Shown here piece after piece: positions 1-6,300 of a stretch of 8,993 nt of DNA (within the stretch, counting starts at the first letter, position 1; every line of letters starts with the position of its first letter). This DNA comes from Pseudomonadota bacterium (lineage in GTDB: Bacteria > Pseudomonadota > Alphaproteobacteria > Rhizobiales > Rhizobiaceae): the NCBI GenBank assembly GCA_023451915.1, contig JAEXXS010000212.1:1-8993 (forward strand), given 5' to 3'. Below the pieces are notes generated by a model, which searched no databases, had not been told where the DNA came from, and saw nothing but the letters and a program-made list of their open reading frames with translations. Position numbers and translations under genes: made by a program.

Positions 1-407
1 TGCCCGCATTGGCGCTGGCGCTGCCGCTTGCCGCCATCCTGGCTCGCGTGACGCGCTCCGCCGTCATCGAAACTTTGGGTGAGGATTTCGTGCGGACTGC
101 GCGCGCCAAGGGCCTGACGCGCAAGGCAGCCCTTTGGCGTCATGCGGTGCCCAATGCGCTGATCCCTGTCGTCACCATCATCGGCCTGCAATTCTCCTTT
201 CTGCTGGCGGGAACTATCATCATCGAAAACGTCTTCAATCTGCCCGGCCTTGGAAGGCTGGTGTTTCAGGCCATCGCGCAGCGCGATCTCGTCACCGTGC
301 AGTCGCTGGTGACGTTGCTTGCCGCTTCCGTGATCGCGGTGAATTTCATCGTCGATCTCGTCTATGGCTTCATCGATCCGCGCCTTTCGACGGGAGGCAG
401 CCGATGA
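1..407 (+). CDS. ABC peptide-type importer permease, DppB/OppB family (5' truncated by window)
   Basis: This is the C-terminal part of an inner-membrane permease of a Dpp/Opp-type importer, which pairs with the next gene's product to form the translocation channel. The reading frame is open from base 3 and ends at TGA 405-407; the start lies outside the window. The visible 134 residues contain the family's cytoplasmic EAA loop (about bases 81-160, EDFVRTARAKGL then HAVPNAL), which docks onto the ATPases. Two hydrophobic helices follow, and the protein ends with the typical FIDPRL tail. The stop codon overlaps the next start (ATGA at 404-407), which implies translational coupling. The family assignment is firm. 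The substrate (di/oligopeptide, opine, nickel or glutathione) cannot be read from a permease fragment. Confidence 0.93.
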   Translation, partial: PALALALPLAAILARVTRSAVIETLGEDFVRTARAKGLTRKAALWRHAVPNALIPVVTIIGLQFSFLLAGTIIIENVFNLPGLGRLVFQAIAQRDLVTVQSLVTLLAASVIAVNFIVDLVYGFIDPRLSTGGSR

Positions 408-1264
408 GCGATACGCAAATCCTGCCGAAGCCCGGCATTTTCAGAACGGTGCTTTTGAGCCGCAGCCTGACCATCGGCACGCTGATTACCGTTATCCTGA
501 TCGCGATGGCGCTCATCTCCTTTTTCTGGACGCCCTATTCGCCGACGGCGATGAATTTCCGCGACAAGCTGCAGGGGCCAAGCCTCAATCATCTTTTCGG
601 CACGGATAATTTCGGTCGCGATGTGTTTTCCATGATCATGGTCGGCGCGCGCAATTCCATCGCTGTTTCGATCATCGCGGTGCTGGTTGGTGCCGGGATC
701 GGCATTCCGCTTGGGTCACTTGCGGCGGCACGCGGCGGCATGGTGGACGGTTTTGTCATGCGCATGACCGATCTGGCTTTCGCCTTTCCCGCGCTGCTCA
801 CCGCCGTCATCATCACGGCGGTTTTCGGTCCCGGTGCGGTGAATGCGATGATCGCCATCGGCATTTTCAACATTCCGGTGTTTGCGCGTGTTACACGCGG
901 CGCATCGCTCGGGCTTTGGAAGCGCGAATATGTCCAGGCGGCCCGTTGCGCCGGGCGTGGCGACGTGTCGATCACGCTGTTGCATGTGCTGCCCAATATC
1001 AACCATGTGCTGATCGTTCAGGCGACGATCCAGTTCGCGCTGGCCATCGTTGCCGAAGCGGGCCTTTCTTATGTCGGGCTTGGCACCCAGCCGCCGATGC
1101 CGAGCTGGGGCAAGATGCTCAACGACGCACAGACCTTTATTTATGACGCGCCATGGCTCGCCATTTTCCCCGGCCTCGCCATCACCTTTGCCGTGCTTGG
1201 CCTCAACATGCTGGGTGACGGATTGCGCGATGTGCTGGACCCCCGCGTCAGGAGGCAGAGATGA
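404..1264 (+). CDS. ABC peptide-type importer permease, DppC/OppC family
   Basis: This is a complete second inner-membrane permease of the importer, 286 aa, close to the usual DppC length. I chose ATG 404 because GGGAGG at 392-397 sits six bases upstream and the start overlaps the dppB-type stop; the same frame is open further upstream but gives unrelated sequence there. It has an N-terminal helix at about residues 22-41, then the conserved FGTDNFGRD motif (65-73) typical of DppC/OppC. Several more helices follow, and the EAA loop runs from E175 to N198 (EYVQAARCAG...VLPN). The C-terminal GLNMLGDGLRDVLDPR signature is intact. Its start is coupled to the preceding gene and its stop overlaps the next start by four bases. 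No defect is visible. The substrate is unknown. Confidence 0.96.
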   Translation: MSDTQILPKPGIFRTVLLSRSLTIGTLITVILIAMALISFFWTPYSPTAMNFRDKLQGPSLNHLFGTDNFGRDVFSMIMVGARNSIAVSIIAVLVGAGIGIPLGSLAAARGGMVDGFVMRMTDLAFAFPALLTAVIITAVFGPGAVNAMIAIGIFNIPVFARVTRGASLGLWKREYVQAARCAGRGDVSITLLHVLPNINHVLIVQATIQFALAIVAEAGLSYVGLGTQPPMPSWGKMLNDAQTFIYDAPWLAIFPGLAITFAVLGLNMLGDGLRDVLDPRVRRQR

Positions 1265-2277
1265 CCGCTCCCTTGCTTGAAATGGACAATATGTCCGTCG
1301 AGCTGCCCTTCGGCGCTCGCTCGGCGGATATTGTCTCCGGCATCACGTTGACGCTGAACCGTGGCGAACGCCTCGGTGTGGTGGGCGAATCCGGTAGCGG
1401 CAAGTCGATCACCGCCCTTGCCGCCATGGGTTTGCTGCCCGAGCGCATGCGCGTGCGCGGCAGCTTGCGTTTTGACGGTGAAGATCTGGCGAACAAGCCG
1501 GAAGCGGAACTGTGCAAGATGCGCGGACGGCGCATGGCGATGATCTTTCAGGAGCCGATGACGGCGCTCAATCCGGTCAAGTCCATCGGCGCGCAGATTG
1601 CCGAAGGCCGCCGCCTGCATCTGGGTGAAAGCCGCGCCGATGCGGAACGTGAAGCGCGCCGTCTTCTCGATCGCGTGGGGCTGCCTGCGCCGCGCTTCAA
1701 CCTCGATCTTTACCCGCACCAGCTTTCCGGCGGGCAACGCCAGCGCGTGATGATCGCCATGGCGATTGCCTGCGAGCCGGACCTGCTGATTGCCGATGAA
1801 CCGACAACGGCGCTCGATGTGACTGTGCAGGCGCAGATTCTCGATCTGATGGACGAGCTGATCGATGAAACCGGCACGGCGCTGATGCTCATCACCCATG
1901 ATCTCGGCGTGGTTTCGGAAATGACCGACCGGATTGCCGTCATGTATGCGGGCCGCATTGTCGAGACGGGCCGCACCGAAGCCGTTTTCCACCGCATGGC
2001 GCACCCTTACGCGCGCGGCTTGTTTGCAGCCTCGCCGCATGGGGCGGCATTGGTGCGCAGCCACGCCACGGGCAGGCGTCAGCGCCTTGCCGCCATTCCG
2101 GGTGTCGTGCCGGACCCGCTGGCGCGTCCGCCTTATTGCACCTTTGCCGACCGCTGCGCCTTTGTGCAGGACGATTGCCGACTGTCCATACCGGCTCTCG
2201 ATTTCATCGCCGAGAATGATGGCATCGTGCATCGCGCCGCCTGCCTGCATCCGCGTGAAGGCGAGGTGGTTTCATGA
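1261..2277 (+). CDS. ABC peptide-type importer ATPase, DppD/OppD family
   Basis: This is one of two cytoplasmic ATPases that power the importer, 338 aa. The start is ATG 1261, with GGAGG at 1251-1255 five bases upstream and a four-base overlap with the preceding stop. All nucleotide-binding motifs are intact: Walker A GESGSGKS (residues 42-49), a Q-loop in [11 protein letters not shown], signature LSGGQ (155-159), Walker B ending in D179-E180, and the H-loop His213. The C-terminal oligopeptide-transporter extension (HPYARGLF onward) carries four cysteines, C293, C299, C306 and C328, in the pattern of DppD-type ATPases. In some members this motif has been associated with an iron-sulfur cluster; that role here is inference. 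It would pair with the next gene's product as a heterodimer. Confidence 0.96.
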   Translation: MTAPLLEMDNMSVELPFGARSADIVSGITLTLNRGERLGVVGESGSGKSITALAAMGLLPERMRVRGSLRFDGEDLANKPEAELCKMRGRRMAMIFQEPMTALNPVKSIGAQIAEGRRLHLGESRADAEREARRLLDRVGLPAPRFNLDLYPHQLSGGQRQRVMIAMAIACEPDLLIADEPTTALDVTVQAQILDLMDELIDETGTALMLITHDLGVVSEMTDRIAVMYAGRIVETGRTEAVFHRMAHPYARGLFAASPHGAALVRSHATGRRQRLAAIPGVVPDPLARPPYCTFADRCAFVQDDCRLSIPALDFIAENDGIVHRAACLHPREGEVVS

Positions 2278-3122
2278 GCCAGATGATTTTGCAGGTGCGC
2301 GATGTGGTGCGCGAATATCAGCTTCCACGCGCATCCTTCTTTTCAAAGCCCAGCGCCTTGCGGGTGCTGCATGGTGTAAATGTCGAGATCGAAGCCGGGC
2401 AAAGCCTTGGCATTGTCGGCGAAAGCGGTTCGGGCAAATCCACGCTCGCTCGCGCCGTGATGGGGCTGGAACGACCGCAATCGGGGCAGATTCTGATCAA
2501 CGGGCAGGATATCTATGCACTGGATCGGCCCGGCCTGCGCGAGGCGCGCAAGGGCTTTCAGGCGATTTTTCAGGACCCCTATGGCTCGCTCGATCCGCGC
2601 CATACGGTGAAGCGCATTATTTCCGAGCCGATTGTGTCGCTGGAAAGCGGCACGAGCGCCAAAGACCGCGACGACCGCGTGGCGGAAGTGCTGGAGGCGG
2701 TTGGCCTGCCAAAAGCATCGGCGGAAAAATATCCGCATGAATTTTCCGGCGGGCAGCGCCAGCGCATCGCCATTGCGCGCGCTTTGATCACCAAACCCGC
2801 GCTGATTGTCGCTGACGAACCGGTCTCGGCGCTCGACGTTTCCATTCAGGCGCAGGTTTTGAACCTGATGATGGATTTGCAGGAAAAATTCGGCCTTTCC
2901 TATCTTTTCATCAGCCACGACCTCGGCGTGGTGCGCGCGATTACCGACCGCGTTGCGGTGATCTATCGCGGCATTATCGTCGAGCAGGGGCCGACCAATG
3001 CGGTATTCGACAATCCGCAGCACGACTATACGCGCGCGCTGGTTGATGCCGTGCCAAAACCTTTCTCCAGTCGCCGCAAGCGCGTGCGGCGATCCGATGC
3101 CACACTGAAATTGCCTGAGTGA
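2274..3122 (+). CDS. ABC peptide-type importer ATPase, DppF/OppF family
   Basis: This is the second cytoplasmic ATPase, 282 aa, expected to form a heterodimer with the preceding DppD-type protein. The start is ATG 2274, overlapping the previous stop, with GAGG at 2263-2266 seven bases upstream. Intact motifs are Walker A GESGSGKS (49-56), signature FSGGQ (157-161, with Phe replacing the common Leu), Walker B ending in D181-E182, and the H-loop His215. The tail is short. It ends soon after the HDYTRALVDAVP segment in a basic stretch (SSRRKRVRR) and lacks the cysteine-bearing extension seen in the partner and in many DppF proteins, so it is at the short end for the family. There is no sign of a frameshift. 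The gene ends 16 bases before the amidase start. Confidence 0.95.
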   Translation: MSQMILQVRDVVREYQLPRASFFSKPSALRVLHGVNVEIEAGQSLGIVGESGSGKSTLARAVMGLERPQSGQILINGQDIYALDRPGLREARKGFQAIFQDPYGSLDPRHTVKRIISEPIVSLESGTSAKDRDDRVAEVLEAVGLPKASAEKYPHEFSGGQRQRIAIARALITKPALIVADEPVSALDVSIQAQVLNLMMDLQEKFGLSYLFISHDLGVVRAITDRVAVIYRGIIVEQGPTNAVFDNPQHDYTRALVDAVPKPFSSRRKRVRRSDATLKLPE

Positions 3123-3138
3123 TTTGAGGAAATATCCA

Positions 3139-4527
3139 ATGTCGAATCTCGCCGATTTGTCAGCCGTCGAACTCGTGTCCGCCTATCAGGCGAAGTCGCT
3201 TTCGCCGGTCGAGGTTACGCAAGCTGTCATCAGCCGCATCGAAGCCTATGAGCCGAAGCTGAATGCGCTTTGGGCTTATGATCCCGATGCTGCACTTGCG
3301 GCGGCGAAAGCCTCGGAAACGCGCTGGTCGAAGGGTGAGCCTGCCGGTCCCATCGATGGCGTACCGCTGACGATCAAGGAGAATATCGCCACCGAAGGCA
3401 CGGCGGTTCCGCTTGGTTGCGCGGCGCTGCCGCTGAAGCCTGCCGGCGCCGACGCGCCGCCTGCGGCCCGCACCCGTGAGGCTGGCGGCGTGCTGCTCGC
3501 CAAGACCACCATGCCCGATCTCGGCATGTTGTCGTCGGGCCTGTCGAGCTTCCATAAGCTTGCGCGCAACCCGTGGGATTTGAACACCAATCCGGGCGGT
3601 TCGAGTGCTGGTGCGGGCAGCGCTGGCGCGGCGGGTTATGGCCCGTTGCATATCGGCACCGATATTGGCGGCTCCATTCGCCTGCCTGCTGGGTGGTGCG
3701 GTCTCGTCGGTCTGAAGCCGTCCTTCGGGCGCATTCCGATCGACCCGCCGTTTCTCGGCCGCGTTGCCGGTCCGATGACCCGCACGGTTGCCGATAGCGC
3801 GCTTTATATGTCGGTGCTGTCGCGGCCTGACCGCCGCGATGGCATGAGCCTGCCCTATCAGGATATTGACTGGATGGACCTGACCATCGACGTCAAGGGC
3901 CTGAAGATCGGCCTGTGGCTCGATGCCGGTTTCGGTGAACCGACTGGCGATGAAACCCGCGCTGCGGTCGAAGCCGCCGCGAAAGCTTTTGCCGATGCGG
4001 GCGCGATCATCGAGCCTGTTGCGCCATTCCTCAATCGCACCATGATCGACGGTCTCGACCGCTTCTGGCGTGCGCGGTCGTGGTCGGATATCAAGAAGAT
4101 GACGCCCGAAAACCGTGCGAAGATCCTGCCCTATATCTATCAATGGACAGAGACCGCCGAAGGACTTTCCGGCGAGGAAGTTTATCTCGGCTTCGCGCAG
4201 ATGGATGCCATGCGCAATGCGGCGCTTGCGGCGTCCAAGGATTTTGACTTCATCATCTCGCCGACCGCTCCAATGCCGACCTATCCCGCGGAATGGGCCT
4301 CTCCGATCAACGATCCGCAGCGTCCTTTCGAGCATATCGCCTTCACCGTGGCGATGAACATGTCGGAACAACCGGCGATCTCGATCAATTGCGGCTATAC
4401 ATCGACAGGGCTGCCCATCGGCTTGCAGATTTTCGGCCAGCGTTTCGACGATCTGGGCGTGTTGCGACTGGCGCAGGCTTACGAAAATATTCGGCCAGTG
4501 CAGCGCCCTTGGCCGGTTATTGCCTGA
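3139..4527 (+). CDS. amidase-signature family hydrolase
   Basis: This is a cytoplasmic amidase of the amidase-signature (AS) family, 462 aa, a normal length. AS enzymes hydrolyse C-N amide bonds with a Ser-cisSer-Lys triad. All three residues are visible: Lys80 in PLTIKEN, cis-Ser155 in NPGGSSAG and nucleophile Ser179 in TDIGGSIRLP, with the usual 24-residue gap between the serines. I chose ATG 3139 because GAGGA at 3126-3130 lies eight bases upstream; the in-frame TTG at 3124 would overlap that ribosome binding site. It follows the DppF-type gene closely, so it is probably the last gene of the transporter operon and may act on the imported compound. GatA (tRNA amidotransferase) is unlikely because there is no gatC or gatB nearby. 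The exact substrate cannot be told from sequence. Confidence 0.95.
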   Translation: MSNLADLSAVELVSAYQAKSLSPVEVTQAVISRIEAYEPKLNALWAYDPDAALAAAKASETRWSKGEPAGPIDGVPLTIKENIATEGTAVPLGCAALPLKPAGADAPPAARTREAGGVLLAKTTMPDLGMLSSGLSSFHKLARNPWDLNTNPGGSSAGAGSAGAAGYGPLHIGTDIGGSIRLPAGWCGLVGLKPSFGRIPIDPPFLGRVAGPMTRTVADSALYMSVLSRPDRRDGMSLPYQDIDWMDLTIDVKGLKIGLWLDAGFGEPTGDETRAAVEAAAKAFADAGAIIEPVAPFLNRTMIDGLDRFWRARSWSDIKKMTPENRAKILPYIYQWTETAEGLSGEEVYLGFAQMDAMRNAALAASKDFDFIISPTAPMPTYPAEWASPINDPQRPFEHIAFTVAMNMSEQPAISINCGYTSTGLPIGLQIFGQRFDDLGVLRLAQAYENIRPVQRPWPVIA

Positions 4528-4557
4528 GCCAGTGATCGCCTGATCGCCAAACCAGCA

Positions 4558-4707
4558 CCCCTCATCCTGAGAAGGCGCGAAGCGCCGTCTCGAAGGGCGA
4601 GGGGGCGAGGGGAGCGAGCGGTAAGGGTGAAATTTTGGCCCGCCTTCTCCTCACCCTTCGAGACGATGTCCTTCGACAAGCTCAGGACCTCTCCTCAGGA
4701 TGAGGGG
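4558..4707. repeat. palindromic intergenic repeat, Bru-RS/RIME-like
   Basis: This is a 150-base palindromic element between convergent genes. The outer arms CCCCTCATCCTGAG (4558-4571) and its exact reverse complement (4694-4707) match over 14 bases. Inner arms 4587-4602 and 4649-4664 match over 15 of 16 bases (GTCTCGAAGGG then C/T then GAGG). A small perfect hairpin GGCGC-GAA-GCGCC sits at 4574-4586, and CTCAGGA occurs twice in the right arm (4681-4687 and 4694-4700). The layout and words such as CTTCGACAAGCTCAGGA resemble the palindromic repeats dispersed in Brucella (Bru-RS) and rhizobial (RIME) genomes. I recognise the class but could not verify the exact family. No coding potential is credible here. 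Confidence 0.75.
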
Positions 4708-4725
4708 GCGCGTGCCCGCCTTTTC

Positions 4726-4778
4726 TAGAGCGGTTCCGGTTAAAACGGAATCGTAGAACCGCTCTATCTATTTGTTTT
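4726..4778 (+). terminator. probable intrinsic terminator of the transporter-amidase operon
   Basis: An 11-base perfect stem (TAGAGCGGTTC at 4726-4736 with its complement at 4756-4766) encloses a loop that itself contains TTCCG/CGGAA arms. On the + strand it is followed by TCTATTTGTTTTT, a T-rich tract ending at 4779. This is a reasonable Rho-independent terminator for transcripts coming from the amidase, though it lies about 200 bases after the amidase stop. On the other strand the hairpin is not followed by a T-run, so it would not clearly stop the exonuclease transcript. The hairpin is part of a repeat element, so termination may be incidental. Confidence 0.5.
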
Positions 4779-4829
4779 TACGCATTATCCTACGCAAAAC
4801 CGCTACGCACTTTTGCTGGAAATGCTCTA
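4726..4829. repeat. second short intergenic repeat with terminal inverted repeats
   Basis: This is a 104-base element directly after the palindromic repeat. Its ends form imperfect terminal inverted repeats: 4726-4737 (TAGAGCGGTTCC) and 4818-4829 (GGAAATGCTCTA), matching at 10 of 12 positions. Inside the left half is an 11-base perfect stem (4726-4736 with 4756-4766). In the right half GCAAAA (4794-4799) pairs with TTTTGC (4811-4816). ACGCA occurs three times (4780, 4792, 4805). The words CAGCAAAAGTGCG and TTTTGCGT are, from memory, typical of a repeat widespread in Brucella and rhizobial intergenic DNA. The right terminus is exactly the TAG stop of the convergent exonuclease gene. Confidence 0.7.
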
Positions 4830-5837
4830 TTTACCGGGCCTGAGCGGCGCGCGTTCCTTATAGCGGTCAACGGCGGTGAGCTTCTGGATCAGCGGGTCGG
4901 CATCGCGCCAGCCGTAAATTTCGGTGCGCAGATAGTCGAGTTCGGCGTCGAGTTCATCTTCGCCAATCTCGGTCCACCATGATTTCGGGCGACCGTCGCT
5001 GCCATCCGACCAGCGATAGCGGCGCTCTTTCAGCTTGTCCTTCATTTCAAAGGGGCTGTTTTCGGCATAGATGCGCAGGCGCGATTTCTGACTGGCCTTG
5101 AGCAGTTCGGCAAAGGGCGAGGTATCACCCGACTGTTCTTTCAGCACCGCAAGCAGCGCCTGACAATCATCCTCGGCGCGGTGTCCATTGTGAAAATAGC
5201 CGCTCTGGCCGATCAGATAGCCAAGCTTGGTGCCTTCGAAGCCGCGCGCTGTCCAGTCGATTTCCTTGACCGAACAGGCCCACGGCTTGTTGGCGAAGAC
5301 GGGTGAAAACCGCTCCAGAAACGGGCGGTCGAAACCGGCATTATGCGCAATGATCAGGTCCGCATCCGCGATCAATGTTTCGAGCTTGCCCCGCGGGATC
5401 GTCTGCCCCTTCACCATCTCGTCGGTGATGCCGGTGATACGGGTAATGTCGGCCGGGATCGGCTTCGACGGTTCCTGCAACGCGCCGAAAGTTGCGCAGA
5501 CATCGCCAATCGAGCCATCATCGGCATAGCGGAAGGCGACCGCACCGATTTCGATGATTTCTTCCTGCGCGGCATTCAGTCCGGTGGTTTCCGTATCCAC
5601 CACCACGCCAAGGCGAGGGAAGGCCAGTTTGTCAGCTTCTGGCACCACGGGCAGAGGATCGAGCCGCTGCAAAATGCGATAACGCCCGCTGTCATTCAGC
5701 AGGCGCACCATTTCCGCCTCGTTGAGGGCGGTCGCCTTGCCGATGTCCCGCCTTGGCTTCGAGCGGGCAGGACGCAGCTCCGCCCGTTCTTCTCCTGCCT
5801 TCGCAGCGGGAGCAAAAAGGTCGAACTGGTGGCGCAT
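4827..5837 (-). CDS. DEDDh 3'-5' exonuclease, DnaQ/epsilon superfamily
   Basis: This is a predicted cytoplasmic 3'-5' exonuclease of the DEDDh class, 336 aa. I chose ATG at 5837 (protein starts MRHQFDLF) because GGAG lies seven bases upstream (5845-5848 on the minus strand); in-frame ATGs at 5867 and 5858 lack this. The nuclease motifs are complete: D81 and E83 in DTETTGL, D170 in HNAGFDRPFLE, and H219 with D224 in HRAEDDCQA. About 75 residues precede the catalytic core and about 100 follow it. The C-terminal part has a conserved look (ENSPFEMKDKLKERRYRW, then GRPKSWW) and may bind nucleic acid or a partner; I do not know its function. It is not the replicative epsilon subunit by layout: that protein is shorter and has a clamp-binding motif after the core. 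It is convergent with the amidase, and its stop codon is formed by a repeat terminus. Confidence 0.9.
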   Translation of the reverse strand: MRHQFDLFAPAAKAGEERAELRPARSKPRRDIGKATALNEAEMVRLLNDSGRYRILQRLDPLPVVPEADKLAFPRLGVVVDTETTGLNAAQEEIIEIGAVAFRYADDGSIGDVCATFGALQEPSKPIPADITRITGITDEMVKGQTIPRGKLETLIADADLIIAHNAGFDRPFLERFSPVFANKPWACSVKEIDWTARGFEGTKLGYLIGQSGYFHNGHRAEDDCQALLAVLKEQSGDTSPFAELLKASQKSRLRIYAENSPFEMKDKLKERRYRWSDGSDGRPKSWWTEIGEDELDAELDYLRTEIYGWRDADPLIQKLTAVDRYKERAPLRPGK

Positions 5838-6019
5838 CGAAATTCTCCGCGAGAGCATTGCCAGCACGCATATCGGATGGCTTTGCGTTGGAAATGCAAA
5901 ACAACAAAGAAAGCGCTGCCAGGCCGGATTTTCGGCTGGGGCGCTCGCATAGCATGGTCACAGGATGGCATCTAGCCTTTTTCAGACCAAGCCTTCATTC
6001 GCATTAGTAACAGGTAATA

Positions 6020-6139
6020 ATGGCCGGAAATGGCTTCAAGCGTCTGGCGCTTGACTTCGACGAGCAATATCTGGGGATAAACATCATGCGCTTATCTCAG
6101 AATAGAATTCAGCTTCCGCATGGAGGCCATTGTTTATAA
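6020..6139 (+). CDS. possible small ORF, 39 aa (low confidence)
   Basis: An uninterrupted ATG-to-TAA frame of 40 codons runs through the intergenic region. The peptide begins MAGNGFKRLALDFDEQY and ends GGHCL. AGG at 6012-6014 lies five bases upstream of the ATG, which is only a weak ribosome binding site. A T-rich tract (6140-6145) follows the stop. The ORF spans the perfect 7-base hairpin at 6036-6054, so the same sequence could instead be a structured RNA element. I recognise no family. An ORF of this size arises easily by chance, so it is listed only as a candidate. Confidence 0.2.
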   Translation: MAGNGFKRLALDFDEQYLGINIMRLSQNRIQLPHGGHCL

Positions 6140-6172
6140 TTTTTTATTAGCAGTTCCTTTATTTCAGTATGC

Positions 6173-6185
6173 GAATAATTTATTC
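6173..6185. promoter_or_regulatory. 13-base dyad GAATAA-T-TTATTC
   Basis: This is a perfect inverted repeat with 6-base arms and a single central T in AT-rich DNA upstream of the diguanylate cyclase. It is the farthest of three dyads from that gene. It could be a protein-binding site, but in AT-rich DNA such short dyads also occur by chance, so the call is tentative. Confidence 0.25.
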
Positions 6186-6227
6186 TGTAACCGTTAATTG
6201 ATCTGCAAAAGTTAATTTGACTTATAT

Positions 6228-6239
6228 GTGCAATTGCAC
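6228..6239. promoter_or_regulatory. 12-base perfect palindrome GTGCAATTGCAC
   Basis: This is a perfect self-complementary 12-mer, preceded by AT to give ATGTGCAATTGCACTT. The half-site ATGTGCA is the same as that of the rhizobial tra box recognised by the LuxR-type regulator TraR, but the spacing here is two bases shorter. If the TATAAT at 6269-6274 is a -10 element, the palindrome centre falls near -47, a plausible activator position. Binding by a LuxR-type protein is only an inference. Confidence 0.35.
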
Positions 6240-6262
6240 TTCCAGATGGGCGTCACTACTTG

Positions 6263-6278
6263 TTGAATTATAATTCAA
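6263..6278. promoter_or_regulatory. 16-base perfect palindrome TTGAATTATAATTCAA containing a TATAAT -10
   Basis: This is a perfect 16-base palindrome located just upstream of the diguanylate cyclase start region. It contains a consensus -10 hexamer TATAAT at 6269-6274. The expected -35 position (about 6246-6251, ATGGGC) is poor, so the promoter, if real, would need an activator. A palindrome covering the -10 element is a classic place for a repressor operator, for example of MarR type. The symmetry is directly visible; the regulator and its effect are inferred. Confidence 0.45.
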
Positions 6279-6300
6279 TCGATTATTGGTTACGCTACAC

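Larger units (their letters stand above)
5838..6300. other. divergent intergenic region, AT-rich in its right half
   Basis: These 463 bases separate the leftward exonuclease and the rightward diguanylate cyclase and should hold both promoters. The left part has normal GC content and contains an imperfect hairpin around 5918-5942 (CCAGGCCG...CGGCTGG). A perfect 7-base stem with a 5-base loop lies at 6036-6054 (TCAAGCG/CGCTTGA), without a following T-run. From about 6100 the sequence turns strongly AT-rich, and three perfect dyads lie at 6173-6185, 6228-6239 and 6263-6278. GTTAATTGA (6193) and GTTAATTTGA (6211) form a near direct repeat. I see no tRNA, no clear riboswitch and no strong -35/-10 pair for the exonuclease. 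Confidence 0.7.

Noticed and set aside
134..403. Upstream extension of the DppC-type frame to base 134
   Set aside because: The extension translates the DppB gene out of frame into Arg/His-rich sequence. ATG 404 has a good ribosome site and the coupled ATGA overlap.
1141..2250. Minus-strand open frame of 369 codons opposite the DppD-type ATPase
   Set aside because: It is an antisense shadow rich in His, Arg and Gln; all ABC motifs are on the + strand.
3160..4371. Minus-strand open frame of 403 codons opposite the amidase
   Set aside because: It is an Arg-rich antisense shadow with no motif, and the + strand carries a complete amidase triad.
4533..4548. Tandem duplication TGATCGCC x2 after the amidase stop
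   Set aside because: Two copies of an 8-mer are too little to call a repeat element or a target-site duplication, since it does not flank the nearby repeats.
4558..4829. CRISPR array or insertion sequence in the repeat-rich intergenic region
   Set aside because: There are no regularly spaced direct repeats with spacers and no transposase. The structure is palindromic and fits dispersed intergenic repeats.
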